Shown here piece by piece: positions 43,742 to 53,495 of a DNA stretch of 64,000 nt; within the stretch, counting starts at the first letter, position 1; each line of letters begins with the position of its first letter. Source of the stretch: Streptococcus thermophilus. GTDB taxonomy: Bacteria > Actinomycetota > Actinomycetes > Mycobacteriales > Mycobacteriaceae. Location of the stretch: positions 2,170,001-2,234,000 of the forward strand of contig UYIL01000003.1 of NCBI GenBank assembly GCA_900618065.1. Reading direction: 5' to 3'. The position numbers and the translations under genes are program-made. Under the pieces are notes generated by a model. The model worked only from the letters and a program-made list of their open reading frames with translations. It had not been told where the DNA came from and ran no database searches.

Positions 43742-45376
43742 GTGACATCGGTGTTGAAGAACTTGCGGGAGGCGTTGCGCTCCTCCGGCCCTGTGGCGAC
43801 CATTGACCAAGCCCGCACGTCGCCCCCGCCGTCGGTGCTCGCGCCCGTCGACCTGACCGACCCGGCACAAGTCGCCGCGGTGATGACCATCGGCGCGCGC
43901 GTCGGCGAGATCCTCATCGCCAACGGCACTACTAGTTCGGACGCCAAAGCGCAGATCCACGCGGTGACATCGTCGTACGGCTTGCACTACTGCCACGTGG
44001 ACATCACGCTAAACACCATCACCGTCAACTCGCTGATCGGCACCGCCCGCAAGCAGCCGGTGGGCGTGTTCCGCGTCGTGTCCGACATGTCGGAGAACTA
44101 CTCCAAACTCCAGGAAGTTGACCGTCTCATCCGCTCGATCCGCGCCGGTGCGACGCCGCCGGAAATGGCGGAGAAGATCCTCGACGACCTATACAGCGCC
44201 AAACCGCCCTACCCACTGTGGGTTTCCATCGCCGGATGGTCGATTATGGGCGCGGCCGTGTCGATCTTGCTCGGCGGCGACTGGTTCATGTCGGTGCTGG
44301 GTGCGTTCACCGCCGCCCTGATCACCTCGATCAACGCGTGGCTGGGGAAGAAAGAGCTGCCGTACTTCTATCATTGCGTCGTCGGCGGTTTCGTAGCCAC
44401 GGTGCCCGCCGCCTTGTTCTACACCCTGGCCGCCCGGGCTGGCACAACCATCGTGCCCAGCCAGGTCATCGCAACAGGCATCGTGGTCTTGCTCGCCGGT
44501 TTGACACTGGTGCAATCACTTCAAGACGGTGTCACGGGATCACCGGTGACAGCGTCGGGGCGTTTCTTCGCAGCGCTTCTCAATACCGCCGCGATTGTCG
44601 CGGGTGTGGCGATCGGCATCCAGGTCGCGGACCTGTTCGGCGCCGGCTTGCCGCCGATCGAGACGCAATCGCCGACACCGACATACAGTTCCGCCGCCGT
44701 GCGCATCTTCGGTGGCACAGCTGCAGCTGCCGGCTTCGCGCTCGCCGTCTACGCGGAGCGACGCGCCATCGCGGTCACCGCTGTGACCGCTTTCATCGGC
44801 GGCTTCGCGTACTACGCCGTGCTCATTCCGTTCGGCTCCGGCCGGTTGTTCGCCACCGCGGTTTGTGCGGTCATGGTCGGCTTAGCCGGTGGTTTGCTCG
44901 CCCGCCGCTTCCTGATCGCCCCCCTGATCACCGCAGTCGCCGGCGTGACCCCGTTCCTGCCGGGTTCAGGTGTCTACCGCAGCATGTACGCACTGCTCAA
45001 CGAACAAACCGTTCTAGGTTTGAATAACCTCTTTTTGGCCATCGGCACATGTCTGGCGCTGGCCGGTGGCGTGGTCCTCGGCGAGTGGTTCGCCCGCCGC
45101 CTGCGCCGCCCGCAGCTGTTCAACCCGTACCGTGCCTTCCGCGCCGCCGGGCGCGTGACATTCCAGCAGATCCGTCGCGCAGAGCAAGCCGCTTCACGAC
45201 GACTCAGCGAACAGGCCGCCCGCAACCAGGCCAAAAACCAAGCAAAGACCCAGGCCAAAATGCAGGCCAAGAGCCAAAAAGCCCAGGCGAAAGCGCAGAC
45301 CAAAACCCACACCCGCATCCAGTTCAACTCCAAGGCGCACCCCGAAGCGCAAACCGACGCCCAGCCGGCTGAATAG
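43742..45376 (+). CDS. thrE: Threonine/serine exporter ThrE
   Basis: Membrane exporter of the ThrE family, 544 residues. A hydrophilic N-terminal domain of ~150 residues with 'HAVTSSYGLHYCHVDITLNT' is followed by about ten hydrophobic segments including 'INAWLGKKELPYFYHCVVGG' and 'TPFLPGSGVYRSMYALLNEQ'. The last ~65 residues form an Ala/Gln/Lys-rich tail with repeated QAK triplets, making the protein longer than the C. glutamicum ThrE I remember (489). TAGTGT at 43730-43735 lies six bases before the GTG, suggesting leaderless translation. Confidence 0.9.
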   Translation: MTSVLKNLREALRSSGPVATIDQARTSPPPSVLAPVDLTDPAQVAAVMTIGARVGEILIANGTTSSDAKAQIHAVTSSYGLHYCHVDITLNTITVNSLIGTARKQPVGVFRVVSDMSENYSKLQEVDRLIRSIRAGATPPEMAEKILDDLYSAKPPYPLWVSIAGWSIMGAAVSILLGGDWFMSVLGAFTAALITSINAWLGKKELPYFYHCVVGGFVATVPAALFYTLAARAGTTIVPSQVIATGIVVLLAGLTLVQSLQDGVTGSPVTASGRFFAALLNTAAIVAGVAIGIQVADLFGAGLPPIETQSPTPTYSSAAVRIFGGTAAAAGFALAVYAERRAIAVTAVTAFIGGFAYYAVLIPFGSGRLFATAVCAVMVGLAGGLLARRFLIAPLITAVAGVTPFLPGSGVYRSMYALLNEQTVLGLNNLFLAIGTCLALAGGVVLGEWFARRLRRPQLFNPYRAFRAAGRVTFQQIRRAEQAASRRLSEQAARNQAKNQAKTQAKMQAKSQKAQAKAQTKTHTRIQFNSKAHPEAQTDAQPAE

Positions 45377-45524
45377 ATGCCGTTTATGCTATCCAGCCCA
45401 TAAGCAAGCTCGATGCCAGGAAACCGGTGCGCCGGCGCCGGACCCAGCGATTAGCTATATAGCGTAGAGTAGAAAGGTCTCTACCCGCCGCGATAGCCTC
45501 GGCCAGAAACCAGGAGGTTTTTAA

Positions 45525-45992
45525 GTGCCACCCAAGATCACTGATAGCCGCCCGAACCCGGATGCCGTCCACACGGTTGAGGAGCAAACTGCGTCGGGGG
45601 CTCGCAAGGTCGTGGCCACCTACTCGGAGAATCTTGGCGACGGTGTGACTCTCATGTGCATGCTCGGCATCGAACCCCAGGGTTTGGTGTACAAGCAGTT
45701 CGCTGAAGACTACGAGGCAGAACTGGAGCAATCCGGCTCCGGTGCCGTGGACGACAGCGACGGGGGCGACGGTACGGCAACCAAGAAGGCAACGAAGAAG
45801 TCCGCGAAGAAAACCACCAAGAAAGCGGCAAAGAAAGCGGCAAAGAAGTCCGCCAAGAAGGGTGCGAAGAAGTCCACCAAGAAAACGACTAAGACCGCCA
45901 AGAAGACGACCAAAAAGGCCGCAAAGAAAACGGCGAAAAAGACCAAGAAGACGACGAAGAAAACCGCAACCTCCTCCGGTAGCGACAGCTAA
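45525..45992 (+). CDS. Small basic protein with histone H1-like Lys/Ala/Thr tail
   Basis: 155 residues. The first ~70 form a small domain ('VHTVEEQTASGARKVVATYS', 'MCMLGIEPQGLVYKQFAED') that I do not recognise. From about residue 85 the protein is almost only Lys, Ala, Thr and Ser in 'KKxxKK' repeats, as in histone H1-like DNA-compacting tails of actinobacterial nucleoid proteins. AGGAGG eight bases before the GTG at 45525 is a strong ribosome site, unusual among its leaderless neighbours. Nonspecific DNA or RNA binding is likely; the precise role is unknown. Confidence 0.82.
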   Translation: MPPKITDSRPNPDAVHTVEEQTASGARKVVATYSENLGDGVTLMCMLGIEPQGLVYKQFAEDYEAELEQSGSGAVDDSDGGDGTATKKATKKSAKKTTKKAAKKAAKKSAKKGAKKSTKKTTKTAKKTTKKAAKKTAKKTKKTTKKTATSSGSDS

Positions 45993-46007
45993 AGGACGGG
46001 CAGCCAC

Positions 46008-47336
46008 ATGAGCGGTGACAACCAGTTTGTGGTGGTGGCAAACCGCCTGCCCGTAGACCGAGTGGACGGCCAATGGGTGGCCTCCCCAGGCGGACTCGTT
46101 GCAGCGCTCGCCCCGGTGCTCAAACGCAACAGCGGCTGCTGGGTCGGCTGGCCGGGCGAACCAGATGCCAGTTTCGAGCCTTTTGAAAACGACGGCATCA
46201 CCCTCCACCCAGTCAAACTGGACCGCGACGACTTCGAGGAGTTCTACGAGGGTTTTTCCAACTCGACGTTGTGGCCGTTGTACCACGACCTCATCGTGAA
46301 GCCGAGCTACGACCGTTCATGGTGGCAGCGGTACAAAGCCGTGAACCAGAAGTTCGCGCACGCTGCGGCGAGCTCCGCCGGCAAAGGCGCGACAGTATGG
46401 GTGCAGGACTACCAGCTCCAGCTGGTCCCCGGCATGCTCAAGGAGCTTCGCCCGGACCTGACAATCGGGTTCTTCCTGCACATCCCTTTCCCCAGCCCGG
46501 ACTTGTTCCGCCAGCTGCCGTGGCGCCGCGACGTGCTCCGTGGCCTGGAGGGCGCGGACCTCATCGGGTTCCAACGCAAGCGCGACGAGATGAACTTCAC
46601 GGACCTCGCCGGGCAAGACCCGCACGCGACAACGCCGCGCACTGGAACGTTCCCGATCTCCATCGAGTCCGGCGACGGCGGTTTCAGCCCGGCAGATGAG
46701 CAAGCCATCGCGCAGGTGCGCGGCTCCTTGTCTAACCCGCGCACACTCATGCTCGGCGTCGACCGGCTCGATTACACCAAAGGCATCCTCCAGCGTCTCA
46801 CCGCGATTGAGGAGCTACTGCAGGAAGACCGGCTCGATTCCATCGCGATGATTCAGGTGGCCACCCCGTCGCGCGAGCGCATCGCCAGTTACAAGACCAC
46901 CCGCGCGGGCGTTGAGGAAGCTGTTGGCCGCATCAACGGCCGCTACGGCAAGCTCGGGCGCCCAGTCGTGCACTATGAGCACCACTCGGTGCCGAAGTCT
47001 CAGCTGCGCAGCTACTACTCTGCCGCCGACATCATGCTGGTCACGCCGTTCAAGGACGGCATGAACCTCGTCGCGAAAGAGTATGTCGCCTGCCACCCGG
47101 ACGGCTCCGGGGCGCTCGTCCTTTCGGAATTCGCCGGTGCGGCCGTCGAGCTGCACCAGGCTCACCTGTGCAATCCGTTCGATATCGAGTCGGTGAAGGG
47201 GGCGATCGTGAGCGCAGTTGACAACCAAGGCTCTCAGGAAGCGTGCGACGCGATGCTCGCGATGAATGAGCACGTGACCACCCACGATGTCGCCGCCTGG
47301 GCGAAGTCGTTCCTCGACGAGTTGGCCAGCGCATGA
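46008..47336 (+). CDS. otsA: Trehalose-6-phosphate synthase OtsA
   Basis: Family GT20 transferase joining UDP-glucose (or another NDP-glucose) to glucose-6-phosphate. The 442 residues show 'FVVVANRLPVD' and 'SPGGLVAALAPVLKR' at the N-terminus, 'WVQDYQLQLVPGMLKELRPD' near 130, 'LMLGVDRLDYTKGILQRL' near 250 and 'VTPFKDGMNLVAKEYVAC' near 345. The C-terminus is compact compared with homologues of about 480. It starts 15 bp after the basic-protein gene and overlaps the next gene by four bases. Confidence 0.95.
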   Translation: MSGDNQFVVVANRLPVDRVDGQWVASPGGLVAALAPVLKRNSGCWVGWPGEPDASFEPFENDGITLHPVKLDRDDFEEFYEGFSNSTLWPLYHDLIVKPSYDRSWWQRYKAVNQKFAHAAASSAGKGATVWVQDYQLQLVPGMLKELRPDLTIGFFLHIPFPSPDLFRQLPWRRDVLRGLEGADLIGFQRKRDEMNFTDLAGQDPHATTPRTGTFPISIESGDGGFSPADEQAIAQVRGSLSNPRTLMLGVDRLDYTKGILQRLTAIEELLQEDRLDSIAMIQVATPSRERIASYKTTRAGVEEAVGRINGRYGKLGRPVVHYEHHSVPKSQLRSYYSAADIMLVTPFKDGMNLVAKEYVACHPDGSGALVLSEFAGAAVELHQAHLCNPFDIESVKGAIVSAVDNQGSQEACDAMLAMNEHVTTHDVAAWAKSFLDELASA

Positions 47337-47794
47337 GACGCGTTTCCGCTGCCGTCGCCGTGAGCATCGCTGCCGCCGCTACGCTCGCCGGCTGTTCCGC
47401 TCCGACCCACCCGCTTGCTGGCACGACGTGGGAGATCGTCGCTGTCTACACCGACCCCGATGTCCCCGGCGACGTGCCACTCGACGCCGCTGGCCGAGCG
47501 GTCATCGTGTTCGGCCGCGAGTCGCTCACCGCCCGGACGGGGTGTGCGCCGGTACAGGCGGGGGCGTCGATAAGCGAAACCGACGTGCAGCTACGCGGCG
47601 TCACCACCGGCAGACTGGACCGCGATTGCGCTGGCGGATCCCGCCGCCTCCACACCCAGCTCACCGACATCCTTGTCCCCCATGCGCAGTTCGATCTGCG
47701 GCGCTACGGTGAGGACGAAATCACGCTGACCGCGCGCCGCGGCGGTGACGAGATCGATCTCAATCCCCCGACGATAAGGCTGGTCGCACAATGA
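47333..47794 (+). CDS. Small lipoprotein between otsA and otsB (META/HslJ-like)
   Basis: 153 residues with signal peptide and lipobox 'LAGC' followed by S near residue 21. The mature part begins 'LAGTTWEIVAVYTDPDVPGD' and has 'ARTGCAPVQAG', resembling the W...G-C pattern of META-domain proteins, but the match is loose. It overlaps otsA and otsB by four bases on either side, so it is translated with the trehalose genes. A secreted protein in a cytoplasmic trehalose operon suggests a role in the trehalose-rich cell envelope; this is inference. One CGTCGATAAGC copy lies at 47565-47575. Confidence 0.75.
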   Translation: MRRVSAAVAVSIAAAATLAGCSAPTHPLAGTTWEIVAVYTDPDVPGDVPLDAAGRAVIVFGRESLTARTGCAPVQAGASISETDVQLRGVTTGRLDRDCAGGSRRLHTQLTDILVPHAQFDLRRYGEDEITLTARRGGDEIDLNPPTIRLVAQ

Positions 47795-48603
47795 CGGACG
47801 CGTTCGACCCGCGCCCCGCCCTCGACTCTCTCGCGCACGCGGAGCAGCTGTTGGTCTGTGTCGACTTCGACGGCACGATCTGCGAGCTGCACACCGACGC
47901 CTACGCCGTCACCCCACACCCGGACGCGATCGCCGCGCTGGAGGAGCTGTCGCACATGCACGATACGACGGTCGCGGTGCTGTCCGGCCGCCACCTCGAC
48001 GGGCTGCGAATTGTGTGTCCGCTCGGCGCGCCGGTGATTCTCGTTGGTTCGCACGGCGCGGAGCCGACAGAGGGCGGGCCGCGGCTCGATGCGTCCCAGC
48101 GTGCGTACCTCGACCGCGTCAGCGCGCAGTTGAACGAGATCATCAACGGCCACGCTCCAGCGTTCGTGGAAAACAAGCCGTACCAGCGTGTGCTGCATGT
48201 TGCGAAACTCGCGGAATCCGACCCCGCGCGCGCCCAATCGCTTATCGACGCAGCCCTCGCCCTGACCCCCGACACCCTCCACGGCAACACCGGCTCGCCT
48301 GGGCACAACGTCGTTGAGTTCTCCGTCGTCGACACGACGAAGGGCACCTGGCTCGGCGCGGAGAAGCAGAAACACACCGCGACCCTGTTCGCCGGCGACG
48401 ACGTGACCGACGAAACCGCCCTTGCCGTCCTGGACCCCGCCGCGGGCGACGTGGGGATCAAGATCGTGCGCGACGCAGCCGATACAGCTGCAGCCGATGC
48501 CGCCGCGGTCGATACCGCGGCGCAGTTCCTGCTCAGAGGTGTCGCCGAGATGGCGGACTACCTGGTCACTCTCGCGGCGGCGCGACGGTCCGTCCTGGGC
48601 TGA
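47791..48603 (+). CDS. otsB: Trehalose-6-phosphate phosphatase OtsB
   Basis: HAD-superfamily phosphatase of 270 residues. Motif I is 'VCVDFDGTICELH' with nucleophile Asp near residue 29, motif II 'VAVLSGRHLDGL', and motif IV 'LFAGDDVTDETALAVLD' near residue 195; a cap domain lies between. It completes the OtsAB route to free trehalose. The 3' end overlaps the convergent LacI-type gene by 38 bp. One CGTCGATAAGC copy lies at 48240-48250. Confidence 0.94.
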   Translation: MTDAFDPRPALDSLAHAEQLLVCVDFDGTICELHTDAYAVTPHPDAIAALEELSHMHDTTVAVLSGRHLDGLRIVCPLGAPVILVGSHGAEPTEGGPRLDASQRAYLDRVSAQLNEIINGHAPAFVENKPYQRVLHVAKLAESDPARAQSLIDAALALTPDTLHGNTGSPGHNVVEFSVVDTTKGTWLGAEKQKHTATLFAGDDVTDETALAVLDPAAGDVGIKIVRDAADTAAADAAAVDTAAQFLLRGVAEMADYLVTLAAARRSVLG

Positions 48604-49675
48604 ACCGGGTCTGCAGGATGACGCGGGGCACGTCCGCGTCCGTGCTCGCCCCCGCCGCCTCACCTGTGGGCGCGGGGTCGTCGAGGTGGGCGTCGATGAG
48701 CTTGGCCAGCACTTTGCCCACCGTCGCCCCTTTGCGCTTGTTCGGCTGGATCACGGTCGTGAGGCCGCGCGTGAGCGCCGGTGCGACCCCATCGAATCCC
48801 GTCACGGAGACATCCCCGGGCACGTCCCATCCTTGGGTAGCGCAGAAGTCCAACACTCCGAGCGCCATGGAGTCGGTGGTGCAGAGGATGGCGGTGAGGT
48901 CGGGGGATGCGTCGAAAAGTTCGCGTGCGGCGTCGACTGCAGCCGCATGGTCGTTGAAATGCCTGGTCACTATGGGCACCTCACTGATCCCCGCGTCCGC
49001 GAAAACGTCGAGCGCGCCGAGGATGCGCTCCCGCTGCACGTGCATGTCTGCCTCCGCGACGTCCGCCGCGGTGACGGCACCTTCGCGTGACTCGTCCGAG
49101 AACAGGCGCTTCGCGGCGATACCGATCCGCCTGTGCCCCGCCTCTACGAGCGCTTCAGCGGCCGCGCGGATCGCGGCTCGGTCGTCGATGCCCACAAATG
49201 CGTCGCCAGTGTCGTACGGCTGGTCGCACACCACCACCGGCACATTCCGGGCACGCACGGCCTCTAGATGGGGCTCGGCGGAGGGAACAGAGTAGACGAC
49301 GAAGCCGTCGACAAGCGCACTTGCGACCAGCGGTGACTCGCCGCCATCCGGACCGAGCGGAATGAGCGTGAGCGCGTTGTGCGTGCCCATTGAGCTCTCG
49401 CCGAGCCCCGCGAGAAAGTCGATCGACGCCAGATCCTCGAACGCGAACGACATGTGCTCGGTGAGAATCACCCCGATCGCCCCGACGCGGCGTGTGCGCA
49501 ACGAGCGCGCCATTGGGTCCGGGCCGGTATACCCGCGAAGATCCGCCGCAGCGAGAATGCGTTCCCGCAGCTCATCGGACAATTGGTCGGGCCGGTTATA
49601 CGCGTTAGACACCGTCGTCCGCGACACCCCCAGCTCAGCGGCAATCGATGCGAGCGTGCCTTTATTCTGCGTCAT
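48566..49675 (-). CDS. LacI-family transcriptional regulator (IpsA-like)
   Basis: 369 residues: N-terminal helix-turn-helix 'TLASIAAELGVSRTTVSNAY' and hinge, then a periplasmic-binding-protein-like effector domain ('RVGAIGVILTEHMSFAFED', 'VSVTGFDGVAPALTRGLTTV'). The position beside otsB is that of the C. glutamicum LacI-type regulator IpsA, which responds to myo-inositol and controls inositol-lipid synthesis; the identification is by remembered gene order. ACCGTA at 49682-49687 (TACGGT on the minus strand) lies six bases before the ATG at 49675; the frame upstream is a shadow. Confidence 0.85.
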   Translation of the reverse strand: MTQNKGTLASIAAELGVSRTTVSNAYNRPDQLSDELRERILAAADLRGYTGPDPMARSLRTRRVGAIGVILTEHMSFAFEDLASIDFLAGLGESSMGTHNALTLIPLGPDGGESPLVASALVDGFVVYSVPSAEPHLEAVRARNVPVVVCDQPYDTGDAFVGIDDRAAIRAAAEALVEAGHRRIGIAAKRLFSDESREGAVTAADVAEADMHVQRERILGALDVFADAGISEVPIVTRHFNDHAAAVDAARELFDASPDLTAILCTTDSMALGVLDFCATQGWDVPGDVSVTGFDGVAPALTRGLTTVIQPNKRKGATVGKVLAKLIDAHLDDPAPTGEAAGASTDADVPRVILQTRFSPGRTVAPPRE

Positions 49676-49705
49676 GCGACTACCGTACTGTCTATTGTGA
49701 ACAGG
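49676..49705. promoter_or_regulatory. Divergent promoter region between LacI regulator and esterase
   Basis: Thirty bases hold two -10-like hexamers: TACGGT for the regulator (minus, 49682-49687) and TATTGT for the esterase (plus, 49693-49698). GTGAACAGGGTGATTGTGAAC just downstream contains a direct repeat of TTGTGAAC-like sequence. A regulator binding here would affect both genes. Confidence 0.45.
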
Positions 49706-50614
49706 GTGATTGTGAACCGCCGTACCCTTACCAGCAACGGAACCGAGCGCCGCTACACGGAGGTGCTGCCGGACTCGCCGCGCCCCGGCGCGCCCGTGGT
49801 TCTGTTTCTGCACGGTTCGCTGCAGTCGGGCAGTGTCGCGCGCAACTTCACGGGCAACACGTTCGACGCGCTCGCGGACCGCGGCTGCGTGGTGCTCTAC
49901 CCCGACGGCGTGGGACGGCATTTCAACGACCACCGCGTTGGCTTCCAGGAACGCGCACGCCGCGAGCGTATCGACGACACCGCCTTCCTCACCACCCTCC
50001 TCTCCCACTACGAAACCGACCGGGTGATTGGCTGCGGCTTTTCCAACGGCGGCCAGATGGTGCAGCGTTTCGCGCTCGAGCGCCCAGGCGTGCTCAGCGG
50101 CATCGCGTGCTTCGGCTCGCCGTGGCCAACCGAGGACAACGTTCTGCCCGAGCTGCGCCCGCTTTACCGCGCCTGGTCCCCCACCCCCGTCCTCTCCCTC
50201 CAAGGCACCGCCGACCCGCTCGTCCCCTACGACGGCGGCATGTCCGGGATCGGTGACGCGAATCGCGGTCAGGCTCGCTCAGCGCTGGACTCGGCGCGTT
50301 TCTTCGCCGCTCTCAACGGGCTGGGCGAGGATGCCGAGCCCGTCTCCGCGCAGCCCGTCAGCGGCGTGCGGGTGGATCGTTTCGGCCCCGGCGCACCCGG
50401 CTCCCCAGCGGTCGATGCTGCCAGCGGTGCGGCACCCGTCGAACTGTGGACCATCGAAGGCATGGGCCACCTCGTCCCCAACCCGAAGCAGATGAGCGAC
50501 AAGCTCGGCCCCGGCACCGACAAGGTGGTCGGCGCGGAGATCGTGGCGAACTTCTTCGGGCTATGCCCCGCAGCGGGATCTACTGCACACGGCGCTGGCG
50601 GGCGAACTCGCTGA
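49706..50614 (+). CDS. PHB depolymerase / feruloyl esterase-like hydrolase (LpqC type)
   Basis: Alpha/beta hydrolase of about 302 residues. The oxyanion region is '[18 protein letters not shown]', the nucleophile elbow '[15 protein letters not shown]' (G-x-S-x-G), the acid '[11 protein letters not shown]' and the His '[10 protein letters not shown]', a complete triad in order. No clear signal peptide is visible from this start, so secretion is uncertain. GTG codons at 49697, 49706 and 49712 are all possible starts; 49706 is seven bases after TATTGT. The gene overlaps the convergent rlmB by 35 bp. The natural substrate is not known. Confidence 0.8.
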   Translation: MIVNRRTLTSNGTERRYTEVLPDSPRPGAPVVLFLHGSLQSGSVARNFTGNTFDALADRGCVVLYPDGVGRHFNDHRVGFQERARRERIDDTAFLTTLLSHYETDRVIGCGFSNGGQMVQRFALERPGVLSGIACFGSPWPTEDNVLPELRPLYRAWSPTPVLSLQGTADPLVPYDGGMSGIGDANRGQARSALDSARFFAALNGLGEDAEPVSAQPVSGVRVDRFGPGAPGSPAVDAASGAAPVELWTIEGMGHLVPNPKQMSDKLGPGTDKVVGAEIVANFFGLCPAAGSTAHGAGGRTR

Positions 50615-51518
50615 GCACTACGCCTGCGGCGACAGATGCGTTGAGGGATTCCACCCAGTCCGCGGTCGGGATCGACATGATGACGTCGCAGTTCTCACGC
50701 ACCAGCCGCGAGATTCCCTTGCCTTCAGAGCCAACGACGATGACCACCGGGTCGGTGGCGCCGTCGAAGGTGTCGAGGGTGTGCTCGCCGCCGGCATCGA
50801 GCCCAACGACCATGTAGCCGCTGTCCTTGAACTCCTTGATGGTGCGGGTGAGGTTGGTGGCACGAGCGACGGGGAGACGGGCGGCGGTGCCGGCGGAGGT
50901 CCGCCACGCAACGCCCGTCACCTGGGCAGAACGACGCTCCGGAATGATCACGCCGTGACCACCGAACGCCGCCGCCGAACGAATGACGGCGCCCAGGTTG
51001 CGGGGGTCGGTGATGTTGTCCAAGACGACGAACATGCCGGTCTCGCCACGGTCGCGCACGCCCCCGATCAGGTCGAAAACATCGGCGTACTTGTACGGCT
51101 GGATCTTCAGGCCGATCCCCTGGTGCAAGGTGTTGCCGGTCATGTTGTCCAGGTCGCGGCGAGGCACCTCGTGGACAGGGATGCCGCGGGTGTTGGCCAT
51201 CTGGACGGCCTCGCTGAGCCGGTCGTCGTGGCCGGTGCCCTGCGCGATGAGCAAAGCTTCCGACGGCACTTTCGCGTGCAGGCACTCCACCACGGGGTTG
51301 CGGCCGACGACCAGGTCGGCTTCATCGCGCTCGTGTCGGCCGGAGTCGCGGCGCTGCCGCTCCAGCTTGCGCTTGTGCGCGGCGTGGTAGACGCGGTCCT
51401 CCGCCTTCGGGGTCGGGCCCTTGCCGGCCAGGCCGCGGCGGCGCTGACCACCGGACCCCTTAGTCGCGCCCTTCTTGTTCTTCTTCTGCTTGTCGGGCCG
51501 GTCGTACGGTTTAGCCAT
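50580..51518 (-). CDS. rlmB: 23S rRNA 2'-O-ribose methyltransferase RlmB (SpoU/TrmH family)
   Basis: 312 residues: a basic Lys/Arg/Gly-rich N-terminus of ~70 residues, the L30e-like substrate-binding domain starting '[20 protein letters not shown]', and the SPOUT methyltransferase knot with '[20 protein letters not shown]', '[20 protein letters not shown]' and '[19 protein letters not shown]'. It methylates the 2'-OH of a 23S rRNA guanosine with SAM. It overlaps cysS by eight bases, an arrangement common in actinobacteria. Confidence 0.92.
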   Translation of the reverse strand: MAKPYDRPDKQKKNKKGATKGSGGQRRRGLAGKGPTPKAEDRVYHAAHKRKLERQRRDSGRHERDEADLVVGRNPVVECLHAKVPSEALLIAQGTGHDDRLSEAVQMANTRGIPVHEVPRRDLDNMTGNTLHQGIGLKIQPYKYADVFDLIGGVRDRGETGMFVVLDNITDPRNLGAVIRSAAAFGGHGVIIPERRSAQVTGVAWRTSAGTAARLPVARATNLTRTIKEFKDSGYMVVGLDAGGEHTLDTFDGATDPVVIVVGSEGKGISRLVRENCDVIMSIPTADWVESLNASVAAGVVLSEFARQRRVQ

Positions 51519-52932
51519 TGTTGTTCTCCTTCAGGGACCATTGTGCGCCGTCGGCAGTGTCCGTGACCTCAATGCCGGCTTCGGTGAGGCGATCGCGCAC
51601 AGCGTCGGCCGTTGCCCAGTCCTTGGCGGCACGCGCCTCAGCGCGGCGGTCCAGCTCAGCGCGCACAAGCACGTCCAATGCCTCAGTTACTCGGGCGGTG
51701 TCAGCGGAATCAGAGCCAGCGCCGGCGCGGTCGGCCCACTCGACCGGATCAACACCCAGCACGCCTGCCATAGCGCGGACTGCCCCGGCGAGACGCGTCG
51801 CTTCGTCGGTGTCGCCGGCGGCAAGCGCCTTGTTCGCAGCGCGGACCGTGTTGTGAATCTCAGCCAGGGCGCGCGGGACGCTGAAGTCCTCGTTCATCGC
51901 GTGTGCAAAAGCGTCAGTCCACTGGCCCGGTTCAACGGGGGCGAGGGCGCTGGCGCGGGTGATGAGGTCCTCGATGCGTCGATAAGCAACTGCCGCTTCT
52001 TGTAGCGCTTCCAGCGAATATTCGAGCACGCTGCGGTAATGCGCGGAACCCAGGTAGTAGCGCAGCTCGACCGGGCGCACCGCCTCGAGCATGCGGTCGA
52101 TGGACAGCACGTTGCCCAGCGACTTCGACATTTTCTCGCCGGCCATGGTGACCCAGTGGTTGTGCATCCAGTAGCGGGCGAAGCCGTCGCCGGCGGCATG
52201 CGACTGGGCCTGCTCGTTCTCATGGTGCGGGAACTGCAGGTCGAGGCCGCCGCCGTGAATGTCGAAGGACTCCCCCAGGTACCACGTCGACATCGCGGAG
52301 CACTCCAAGTGCCAGCCCGGACGGCCGTCACCCCACGGCGTGGGCCAGCTGGGCTCACCAGGCTTCGCTGCCTTCCACAGCGCGAAGTCGTGCGCGCCAC
52401 GCTTGCCGCGGTTGTCGGTCTCGCCCTGCTCCATGTCCTCGACGCGGTTGCCGGACAGCGACCCGTAGTCACCGTTCGCCGCAACCCACGCCGCAACGTC
52501 GAAGTAGACGGAACCGGCCGCCGCGTACGCGTAACCGTTGTCCATGAGACGCTGCATGTAATCGACCATCTGCGTGACGTGCCCCGTCGCGCGCGGCTCA
52601 ACACTCGGCGGCAGAACGCCCAGCGTATCGTAGGCGCGGCTGAATTCGCGCTCGTACGTGGACACCCACTCCCACCAGGGGCGGTCATGTTCCGCCGCCT
52701 TAGTGAGGATCTTGTCGTCGATGTCAGTGACGTTGCGCACGAATGCCACATCGTTGCCGTTCGCAGCGAACCAGCGGCGCACGATGTCGAACGCAACGCC
52801 GGAACGCAAGTGCCCGATGTGCGGCGAGGACTGCGGGGTCGCACCGCACAGGTAAATGGACACACGCCCCTCTCGGAGCGGTTCGAAGTTGCGGAGCGTG
52901 CGGGTGGCGGTGTCGAAAATCTGCTGAGTCAC
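51511..52932 (-). CDS. cysS: Cysteinyl-tRNA synthetase CysS
   Basis: Class I aminoacyl-tRNA synthetase (473 residues). HIGH is '[19 protein letters not shown]' near residue 37, the zinc/cysteine region includes '[12 protein letters not shown]' and 'WHLECSAMS', '[11 protein letters not shown]' is the conserved HEN, and KMSKS is '[10 protein letters not shown]' near 265. A DALR anticodon domain and a tail follow, which MshC lacks. The start codon is GTG at 52932. One CGTCGATAAGC copy lies at 51977-51987 and one in the intergenic gap just upstream (52967-52977). Confidence 0.95.
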   Translation of the reverse strand: MTQQIFDTATRTLRNFEPLREGRVSIYLCGATPQSSPHIGHLRSGVAFDIVRRWFAANGNDVAFVRNVTDIDDKILTKAAEHDRPWWEWVSTYEREFSRAYDTLGVLPPSVEPRATGHVTQMVDYMQRLMDNGYAYAAAGSVYFDVAAWVAANGDYGSLSGNRVEDMEQGETDNRGKRGAHDFALWKAAKPGEPSWPTPWGDGRPGWHLECSAMSTWYLGESFDIHGGGLDLQFPHHENEQAQSHAAGDGFARYWMHNHWVTMAGEKMSKSLGNVLSIDRMLEAVRPVELRYYLGSAHYRSVLEYSLEALQEAAVAYRRIEDLITRASALAPVEPGQWTDAFAHAMNEDFSVPRALAEIHNTVRAANKALAAGDTDEATRLAGAVRAMAGVLGVDPVEWADRAGAGSDSADTARVTEALDVLVRAELDRRAEARAAKDWATADAVRDRLTEAGIEVTDTADGAQWSLKENNNG

Positions 52933-52987
52933 GCACCTAGTCTGCCAGATGCGCGCTCTCAGGCCCGCTTATCGACGCCCCACCCCC

Positions 52988-53467
52988 TCACGGCTGCTCC
53001 ACCAACGCCGTCGCAATGGCCGCTCGGCCTTCGCCCGAGCCGGTGAATCCCATGTGGTCAGTCGTCGTCGCGCTCACGGAGACCGGGGCGCCGAGCGCCT
53101 CGGACAGGGTGCGCTCCGCTTCCTCGCGCACGGGCCCCATCTTCGGGGTCTGCGCGATCAGCTGGGCGGACACGTTGACGACGGTGTAGCCGGTCGACTC
53201 CACGAGTTCGCGCAGCTCGGTGAGAAGCTGCACCCCCGTCACGCCGGCGTACTCGGGGCGGCCGACGCCGACGAAACTGCCCAAGTCACCCAGCCCCGTC
53301 GCTGACAGCACCGCGTCCACGATGGCGTGCGAGACGACGTCACCGTCGGAATGCCCTTCGCACCCGTCAACCCCCTCGAAGTTCAGGCCGGCGATCCAGC
53401 AGGGTTTACCGGGCTGGATCTGGTGGGCGTCGAAAGCTGTGCCGACACGCAGGCGCGAAGTACTCAT
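52988..53467 (-). CDS. ispF: 2-C-methyl-D-erythritol 2,4-cyclodiphosphate synthase IspF
   Basis: Fifth enzyme of the MEP isoprenoid pathway (159 residues, homotrimer). Zinc ligands are in '[10 protein letters not shown]' near residue 12 and '[20 protein letters not shown]' near 37; the C-terminal '[18 protein letters not shown]' and '[17 protein letters not shown]' complete the active site. ATCCTA at 53476-53481 (TAGGAT on the minus strand) lies eight bases before the ATG, so ispF may have its own leaderless promoter despite being only 28 bp from ispD. Confidence 0.95.
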   Translation of the reverse strand: MSTSRLRVGTAFDAHQIQPGKPCWIAGLNFEGVDGCEGHSDGDVVSHAIVDAVLSATGLGDLGSFVGVGRPEYAGVTGVQLLTELRELVESTGYTVVNVSAQLIAQTPKMGPVREEAERTLSEALGAPVSVSATTTDHMGFTGSGEGRAAIATALVEQP

Positions 53468-53495
53468 GCGCTCCGATCCTAGCTACAGCTGGCGG

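Noticed and set aside
51511..52932. mshC (cysteine:GlcN-Ins ligase) instead of cysS
   Set aside because: The protein has a C-terminal DALR-type domain and tail after KMSKS and sits next to rlmB, as for CysS; MshC is shorter.
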